Of a stretch of 10,586 nt of DNA, positions 5,655 to 10,586 are shown one piece after another. Source of the DNA: Bacteroidota bacterium (GTDB lineage Bacteria; Bacteroidota; Bacteroidia; Bacteroidales; Prolixibacteraceae). The stretch's first letter is position 1, and every line of letters starts with the position of its first letter. A program made the translations under genes and the position numbers. The notes beneath the pieces were generated by a model. The model searched no databases, had not been told where the DNA came from, and worked only from the letters and a program-made list of their open reading frames with translations. The stretch lies in contig JABMPI010000194.1 in the NCBI GenBank assembly GCA_013203755.1, forward strand, positions 1 through 10,586, in the 5' to 3' direction.

Positions 5655-7543
5655 TAATCCGGATTGTTGGGAACAAGTGCCAAACTTCCCAAAAAATCCA
5701 TGCAGGCCGCTTTTACATTATAATCCCGGTCACCCATTTTATGCACCGCTCGGATGGTTTCGATAAATGGTTCTTTGTTTTTTGTATAAAGCAGGTAGTT
5801 GATGGCCATTAATGAAACCTGTAAATTTTTATCTGCACAAAACCTTTTTAAGTTTTCTTCAGCCTTTTGGTTACTGAACATTTCGTATGCAATTGCCGAT
5901 GCAGTAACCGCAACCGGAAGATATTTATCCTCCATTGCTTTTACAATGTTTGCTGAAATGGATTTTAAATCTTCTGCACTTTGACTCCTCAACCCAAGAA
6001 TTGCCCAGTAACGAATAATTTCATTTGAACTTCCAAGCAATTCTGCTTGTTTAGCTGCAACGTCGTTCCCCCTAAATCCAGAAAGCGAAGCAGACTCATA
6101 AATTTTTTCTAGCGGGTAATTCGCTTTGTCAAGTCGATATTCGTATGCAGTGGTTGATTTCGAAAGCAAACCAATTTCATATTCAGGAAGAAACATTACA
6201 TCGCGTGATTTTAAGATTTCTTCCTTTAAAAAATTTCGCATTTTTTCAAGTACCGCCTTATATTCGGGATTGCCAGCAAGGTTTTGAGTTTCCCACAGGT
6301 CGTTTTCAATATCAAACAGAAACTCAGCAGGACGATCCTCAAACAAACTTTTTTGCAAAGGATTGAGTTTGTCTTCCGCCAAATCTTTGCGCATTTGCTG
6401 TTTTATTTCTCCAATTTCCATGTAGCGGATGTATCGCGCTTCGGGAATAAACGGCATAAAATTTCTTGAATAAACATATTTTCCGTCGGTTACGGTTCGA
6501 ATCATGTCAATGCCGTTATCAGAGCGGTCGGAAGAGAGGAACAAATGATCAGCTGGTTTTGAGCGGTTTTTCCCTAACATCGGTCTTCCCTCCAAATATT
6601 TTGGAATTTTTCCTGCTGAAAGACTAATTAATGTTGGGGCAAGGTCTGTAAAATCAACAAGTTCATTGGTTACTACACCGGAAGTTCCCCAGGGCGATAA
6701 ATGTTTATACATTTCGGGAAACCAGATGATAAATGGTACACGATATCCAAAATTAATCCCGTTGGTTTTACCACGTGGCATTCCTTCTCCGTGATCCGCA
6801 TAGAAAAAGATAATGGTACTGTCTTTCAGGTTATCTTTTTCCAATCTGGCAAGTAACTCTCCTATTCTGTTATCGGTAAGTTTTATGGAATTGTAAACGC
6901 GTGCGAATTGTTTTCGCATTTCAGGACTGTCTCGGTAAAACGGAGGCATTTCAAATTCGTTATCCCCAATTCTTTCCTCCTTTTCAAGTTTATTTAAAAC
7001 ATTTTTTTCGTACCATTGATATGTTTCCGTCATTGTGCGTGACTGGTGCGATTCAACATAATTAAAAACAGCAAAAAACGGCTGCCTGGGTTTTCTGTCC
7101 CACCAGCCCGCCTTTCCTGAACTTTCATTCCAGGCTTCTTTGATGAACTCCTTTTGACTGGCTACATTGTAATCGGTTTTTACGTTATTGGAAGTGTAAT
7201 AACCCTGCTTTTGCAAATAATACGGAAATCCTTTTATAAAGTCCGGAACCGGATATTTGCTTCTGTGATTCCCGGTCCCGGCTTTGTACGTTTTTACACC
7301 GGTAATAATTGCTGTGCGACTGGGAGAACAAACGGTTCCTGTTGAAAATGCGTTGGTAAAACGAACACCTTCTTCTGCCAGTTTATCAATAACCGGAGTT
7401 CGTGCATTCGAATTTCCATAACATCCGATAAATTGTGGGGAAGTATCTTCAATGGTTATCCAAAGAATATTGGGTTTTTGCTGTGCAAAACTAAAACCAA
7501 CAGAAAAAATAAGTACTAAAATTAAGAGATATGTATTTTTCAT
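5645..7543 (-). CDS. Secreted Cys-type sulfatase with HEAT-like C-terminal extension
   Basis: This 632-residue protein starts with a clear signal peptide (cleavage at SFA/QQ, residue 20). The sulfatase fold begins at NILWITIED, with metal-site residues E32 and D33. The signature VCSPSRTAIITG (C72-S73-P74-S75-R76) is the C-x-P-S-R motif whose Cys is oxidised to formylglycine. H166 in VESH and D250-H251 in FFYADHGEG complete the recognisable active site. Many family members have Asp-Asp where this one has Glu-Asp. After about residue 485, helical repeats such as EIIRYWAILGLRS and LQVSLMAINYLLY look like HEAT/ARM repeats and extend the protein beyond a minimal sulfatase. It should remove sulfate esters or N-sulfate from a glycan in the periplasm; some features recall heparan N-sulfatase-like enzymes, but the subfamily is not assigned. 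It starts 38 bp after the DUF5107-TPR gene, so an operon is likely. No maturase gene is in the window. Confidence 0.93.
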   Translation of the reverse strand: MKNTYLLILVLIFSVGFSFAQQKPNILWITIEDTSPQFIGCYGNSNARTPVIDKLAEEGVRFTNAFSTGTVCSPSRTAIITGVKTYKAGTGNHRSKYPVPDFIKGFPYYLQKQGYYTSNNVKTDYNVASQKEFIKEAWNESSGKAGWWDRKPRQPFFAVFNYVESHQSRTMTETYQWYEKNVLNKLEKEERIGDNEFEMPPFYRDSPEMRKQFARVYNSIKLTDNRIGELLARLEKDNLKDSTIIFFYADHGEGMPRGKTNGINFGYRVPFIIWFPEMYKHLSPWGTSGVVTNELVDFTDLAPTLISLSAGKIPKYLEGRPMLGKNRSKPADHLFLSSDRSDNGIDMIRTVTDGKYVYSRNFMPFIPEARYIRYMEIGEIKQQMRKDLAEDKLNPLQKSLFEDRPAEFLFDIENDLWETQNLAGNPEYKAVLEKMRNFLKEEILKSRDVMFLPEYEIGLLSKSTTAYEYRLDKANYPLEKIYESASLSGFRGNDVAAKQAELLGSSNEIIRYWAILGLRSQSAEDLKSISANIVKAMEDKYLPVAVTASAIAYEMFSNQKAEENLKRFCADKNLQVSLMAINYLLYTKNKEPFIETIRAVHKMGDRDYNVKAACMDFLGSLALVPNNPDYRE

Positions 7544-7581
7544 TCAAAATATTTTATTGCTCCGTGATTCTTTTTAAAAAA

Positions 7582-10500
7582 TTACAATCCCTTCAATTCG
7601 GTATTTGCCCATAAATTACTTACCGACAATTCAACTGCTTTTTTCAAATCTTCTTTTGCCAGAACTGTTTTGCCAAGCCCTTTATAACCCAATCCTCTTA
7701 AAGTATAAGCCTTGGAATTCCGGGTATTTTCTTCTTCTCGTTCGCCAAATATAGCAAAGAAATCTTCCTCATCCACTGAGCTTTTATTGATTATTTTATC
7801 TCCATTTTCAATCAAACCATTAAAAATCTCATTGGCTTTTGTTATCTTATTCAACTCCAGAAAACTTAAACCCTGATAATAATTCATAATTCCAGGTCTT
7901 TTTGAAGTTTCGGCAACAGTTGCTAATTTATAACAGTCTTTTGCTTTTCCATTCTTTTTTAATGCCTGATAGGCCTGACCAATAAAATAATTCACCTGAA
8001 TATCCCTGTTTCCCGATCTGGCACTCCCCGCTTCTTCATCCGGTACCTGAGCCAATAAAAAATGATCCAATGCTTTTTGATAGTTTTTACCGGCTAAATA
8101 CTCTAATCCCAAAGACAATTGTGCGTCAATAATTACCTCTCTTACTCTTGAATTTCCTTCACGATAACTAAATACTTTATCTTTCAAATATTTAACCGAT
8201 TTATCAGGCTGGCCTGCCAGTGTAAGAACGGTTATTTGGCGAACAAAAGCATCGTCACGCTTATTTACAACAACTTCATTTCCTTCAAATATTTTTACCC
8301 TGGTTTCAACCGGACTATTATTTAATTCATACAACCGGTCCAGTTCGGTGAATAAAATAGCACTACTGTTATCTAAGGAAATTGCTTTTTCATAGAAAGG
8401 GATTGCTTTCTGAAAATCTTTATAATGACGATAATAGCCCCAACCTAAATTTCGATAGGCCATCGCTAATTTTGGCTCATTCTCTACCGCTTTTTCCCAA
8501 TATTTTATTGCAACTTCAGGCTGTTTGTTGTACAAAATATTTCCAAGGTAATAATTAGCCTTTCCATCACTATCATTGTATACCAAGGCTGTCTTAAATA
8601 CCTTAACAGTTTCAAGACGATAGGGAAAACAATTATCTTCAGAAAGTCCCTGCGCTGTTTTGAAAAGTTCTTTCGCCTCATTCCTGTTTCCATTTTTGTC
8701 TTGAATAAATCCTAAATAGTAATGTACAATTGGATTCTCCCCCTTGAAACGGAGCAAAACATCTTCTGCTTCATTGAGCATTCCTTCATTCAAATAACCA
8801 ACTGCCAGTTCCAGGTAATTCTGATCAAAATCCCTCATTTTTTTTGTGAGTGAAACCAACTCTTTTTTGGCTTCATGCGAATTCCCCGATTCTTTTGCAA
8901 TGAGATAAACTTCATTTGCTACCCTAAAATTAAGCGGATCAGTTTTAGGAGTATTTGCTAAAGTTTCAACAGCCCCTGTATAGTCACCCAGCCTTCTTTG
9001 AATCGATGCTTTTAAAGCAATGGCTCTGGTATTTTTCATGTTAGTTGAAAGCGACTCATTTATTTGATGAAGTGCTTTTTCAAAATCCCATTTTACACAT
9101 GAAATCTGGGCTAATTCGAAATAAGCGGCTGAATGGTAAGCATAATCCCAGGTTGCCCGGTATAAAGTATCGATAGCTTCGTTGTAAAGTTCCAATGCTT
9201 TTAGAGTTATTCCCTGCAGGTACAATGCCTCACAGGTAGATGGCCGGGTATAATCGTGTGTTATGCGTTTTGCTGCAGTTGCAAAATAACTTCTTGCTGT
9301 GTTGTAATCGCCATTTTTAAGGTACTGATTTCCAATTGCAGTATTGGTTCGAATATTGGTAGAATCGCGCGTAAGAGCTTCCTCGTAATAATCGTTCGGA
9401 TTCTTATAAAACTGTTCCATTCTGTTGCCGGTTAAGTACAGTTCTTCTACCGTCGAAATATTTTCCGTCGATTCCGGTCTGTCAACAACTTCAGGCAATT
9501 TTTCAACACGTTTCTTTTCAACTGGCTGAAATGAGATGAGCACTCCGTTGGTTTCTGCATCTATCATTTCGGTATAGAGATCAATAAAATTATAGTTGCC
9601 CTCTATTTCAACTAATTCTGCAAAAGCTTTTTCCGGGGAAATCGACAGATCTTTTTGCAAAATTACATCCTCACCATTTTTAAGAACAATGCGTGCTTTA
9701 TCTATTTTTTGTGTTGAATGATAACCCAAAAAAACTTTGTTATCCTCACGTTGTTCGAGGTTAACAGCTGCATTCAGATTTGCATTTTTAAAACCCTCAA
9801 TATCTTTTACCGGGTACCAATACTGTTTCCATGTTTTTGTTTCGTATGGTCTAATCCAGGTATAATCCGGCTGATTATCGGAGAAAGCACCAACCATAAT
9901 TTCCACATAAGGTCCGCTGGTTTCAGTTAACCGTCCTTCGGTTGCTTGCCCGCGGGGACCTGAACCCCATTCCCACAGTTTGGCTCCTTTAACAATGTTA
10001 TGATCTCCGATATGAACGGTACCACTGTTTGTTCCGTGATCGTAGCCACCCATAAAATCCTCTTTCAAATCGTGTGCAAAAAACGAAGCCGATTGTTTTA
10101 CATTTTTCCACCAACTGATGTCAACACCGGCTGTAAAATCCTGACCTCTGTATTCTTCGGTAGAAATGGGCCAGCGCGTAAAGTCATTTTTTGCATGAAA
10201 AGTTGCAAAATCCACACTGGGTGGAAATATGGTCTGATAGTTTTCGTTGGTATGTGTTGCAACATTGGCCCAGTATAAAAATGTATTTGTATAAGGAGTT
10301 GGATTATAAATTGACAGTTCTGCTTCGAAATAAGATTTGCCCGGACGAACTGTAACTCCCACTGTCCATCTCATTCTGTGACGAGGTTCAGTTTCTCCAA
10401 TAAATATGGTTTTACTGCCATCCTCGTTTTCTGCCAGACTATAATCCATCTGTAACATTGTAGATGCCCGATGATGATGTAAAACGCACCATTCGATACC

Positions 10501-10586
10501 GCCAGAAACCCAGGCGCCAGTCATTCCAATGTTCGAGGGTTTTACCTCATTGTTTTTATAGATAAAATTGTAATTATTGGATTTAT
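7582..10586 (-). CDS. DUF5107 domain protein with C-terminal TPR repeats, 5' end beyond window
   Basis: The frame stays open to the right edge (about 1001 codons), so the true start lies outside. The ATG at 10524 is internal: upstream codons read NFIYKNNEVKPSNIG and belong to the conserved domain. From the edge to about 9690 the sequence matches my memory of DUF5107: GAWVSGGIEW, HHHRAS, GETEPRHRMRWTVG, NPTPYTNTFLYWANVATH, FPPS, and WGSGPRGQATEGRLTETSGP then YVEIMVG. A short linker follows, then TPR-like helices from about 9420 to the C-terminus, for example AIGNQYLKNGDYNTARSYF and AYRNLGWGYYRHYKDFQKAI. The biochemical role of DUF5107 is not established to my knowledge; such proteins occur beside glycoside hydrolases, and the His- and Trp-rich domain could bind or process a sugar, which is inference. 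The TPR part probably mediates protein contacts. The gene ends 38 bp before the sulfatase and is probably in one operon with it. Confidence 0.9.
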   Translation of the reverse strand, partial: KSNNYNFIYKNNEVKPSNIGMTGAWVSGGIEWCVLHHHRASTMLQMDYSLAENEDGSKTIFIGETEPRHRMRWTVGVTVRPGKSYFEAELSIYNPTPYTNTFLYWANVATHTNENYQTIFPPSVDFATFHAKNDFTRWPISTEEYRGQDFTAGVDISWWKNVKQSASFFAHDLKEDFMGGYDHGTNSGTVHIGDHNIVKGAKLWEWGSGPRGQATEGRLTETSGPYVEIMVGAFSDNQPDYTWIRPYETKTWKQYWYPVKDIEGFKNANLNAAVNLEQREDNKVFLGYHSTQKIDKARIVLKNGEDVILQKDLSISPEKAFAELVEIEGNYNFIDLYTEMIDAETNGVLISFQPVEKKRVEKLPEVVDRPESTENISTVEELYLTGNRMEQFYKNPNDYYEEALTRDSTNIRTNTAIGNQYLKNGDYNTARSYFATAAKRITHDYTRPSTCEALYLQGITLKALELYNEAIDTLYRATWDYAYHSAAYFELAQISCVKWDFEKALHQINESLSTNMKNTRAIALKASIQRRLGDYTGAVETLANTPKTDPLNFRVANEVYLIAKESGNSHEAKKELVSLTKKMRDFDQNYLELAVGYLNEGMLNEAEDVLLRFKGENPIVHYYLGFIQDKNGNRNEAKELFKTAQGLSEDNCFPYRLETVKVFKTALVYNDSDGKANYYLGNILYNKQPEVAIKYWEKAVENEPKLAMAYRNLGWGYYRHYKDFQKAIPFYEKAISLDNSSAILFTELDRLYELNNSPVETRVKIFEGNEVVVNKRDDAFVRQITVLTLAGQPDKSVKYLKDKVFSYREGNSRVREVIIDAQLSLGLEYLAGKNYQKALDHFLLAQVPDEEAGSARSGNRDIQVNYFIGQAYQALKKNGKAKDCYKLATVAETSKRPGIMNYYQGLSFLELNKITKANEIFNGLIENGDKIINKSSVDEEDFFAIFGEREEENTRNSKAYTLRGLGYKGLGKTVLAKEDLKKAVELSVSNLWANTELKGL

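Noticed and set aside
10522..10524. ATG at 10524 as the start of the DUF5107-TPR gene
   Set aside because: The frame stays open upstream to the window edge and those codons fit the conserved domain, so this Met is internal.
1..10586. tRNA, rRNA, CRISPR array or insertion sequence
   Set aside because: No direct-repeat array, transposase, tRNA-like cloverleaf or rRNA signature was seen on reading; no covariance search could be run.

Overview
The window looks like a chromosomal stretch from a Bacteroidota bacterium, probably a glycan-degrading member of the Marinilabiliales/Prolixibacteraceae type. This is inferred from the AT-rich DNA, the secreted protein families and the decayed group II intron; lineage is not proven. 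Everything that can be assigned lies on the minus strand, so transcription runs from high to low coordinates. There are four protein-coding genes, two of them cut by the window edges, plus a broken group II intron.

Layout in transcription order. (1) 10586-7582: a DUF5107 protein with a long tetratricopeptide-repeat (TPR) tail, whose start lies beyond the right edge. (2) 7543-5645: a secreted Cys-type sulfatase with a HEAT-like C-terminal extension, 38 bp behind gene 1 and probably co-transcribed. (3) 5570 to about 4837: the 5' part of a group II intron, with domain I-III-like RNA and the first codons of its reverse transcriptase. That reading frame has two internal stops and ends abruptly, and no domain V or VI was found. 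(4) 4676-4645: a strong intrinsic terminator, which separates the upstream unit from what follows. (5) 4569-2557: a secreted six-hairpin glycosidase-like protein. (6) 2556-2353: a 204 bp spacer with a perfect 16 bp palindrome and nested inverted repeats. (7) 2352-1: a secreted YncE-like beta-propeller fused to a phosphoesterase of the acid phosphatase/phospholipase C type, truncated by the left edge.

How the genes may fit together (inference). A sulfatase, a six-hairpin glycosidase-like protein and a DUF5107-TPR protein side by side, with signal peptides on those whose start is visible, suggest a locus for a sulfated or otherwise decorated polysaccharide. No SusC/SusD pair, regulator or sulfatase-maturing enzyme is in the window, so it is at most a fragment of a polysaccharide utilization locus. 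The propeller-phosphoesterase is separated by the palindromic spacer and may be unrelated.

I found no previously undescribed multi-gene system. The best leads are the fossil intron with a readable insertion site, the glycosidase-like protein of unassigned family, and the palindromic spacer.
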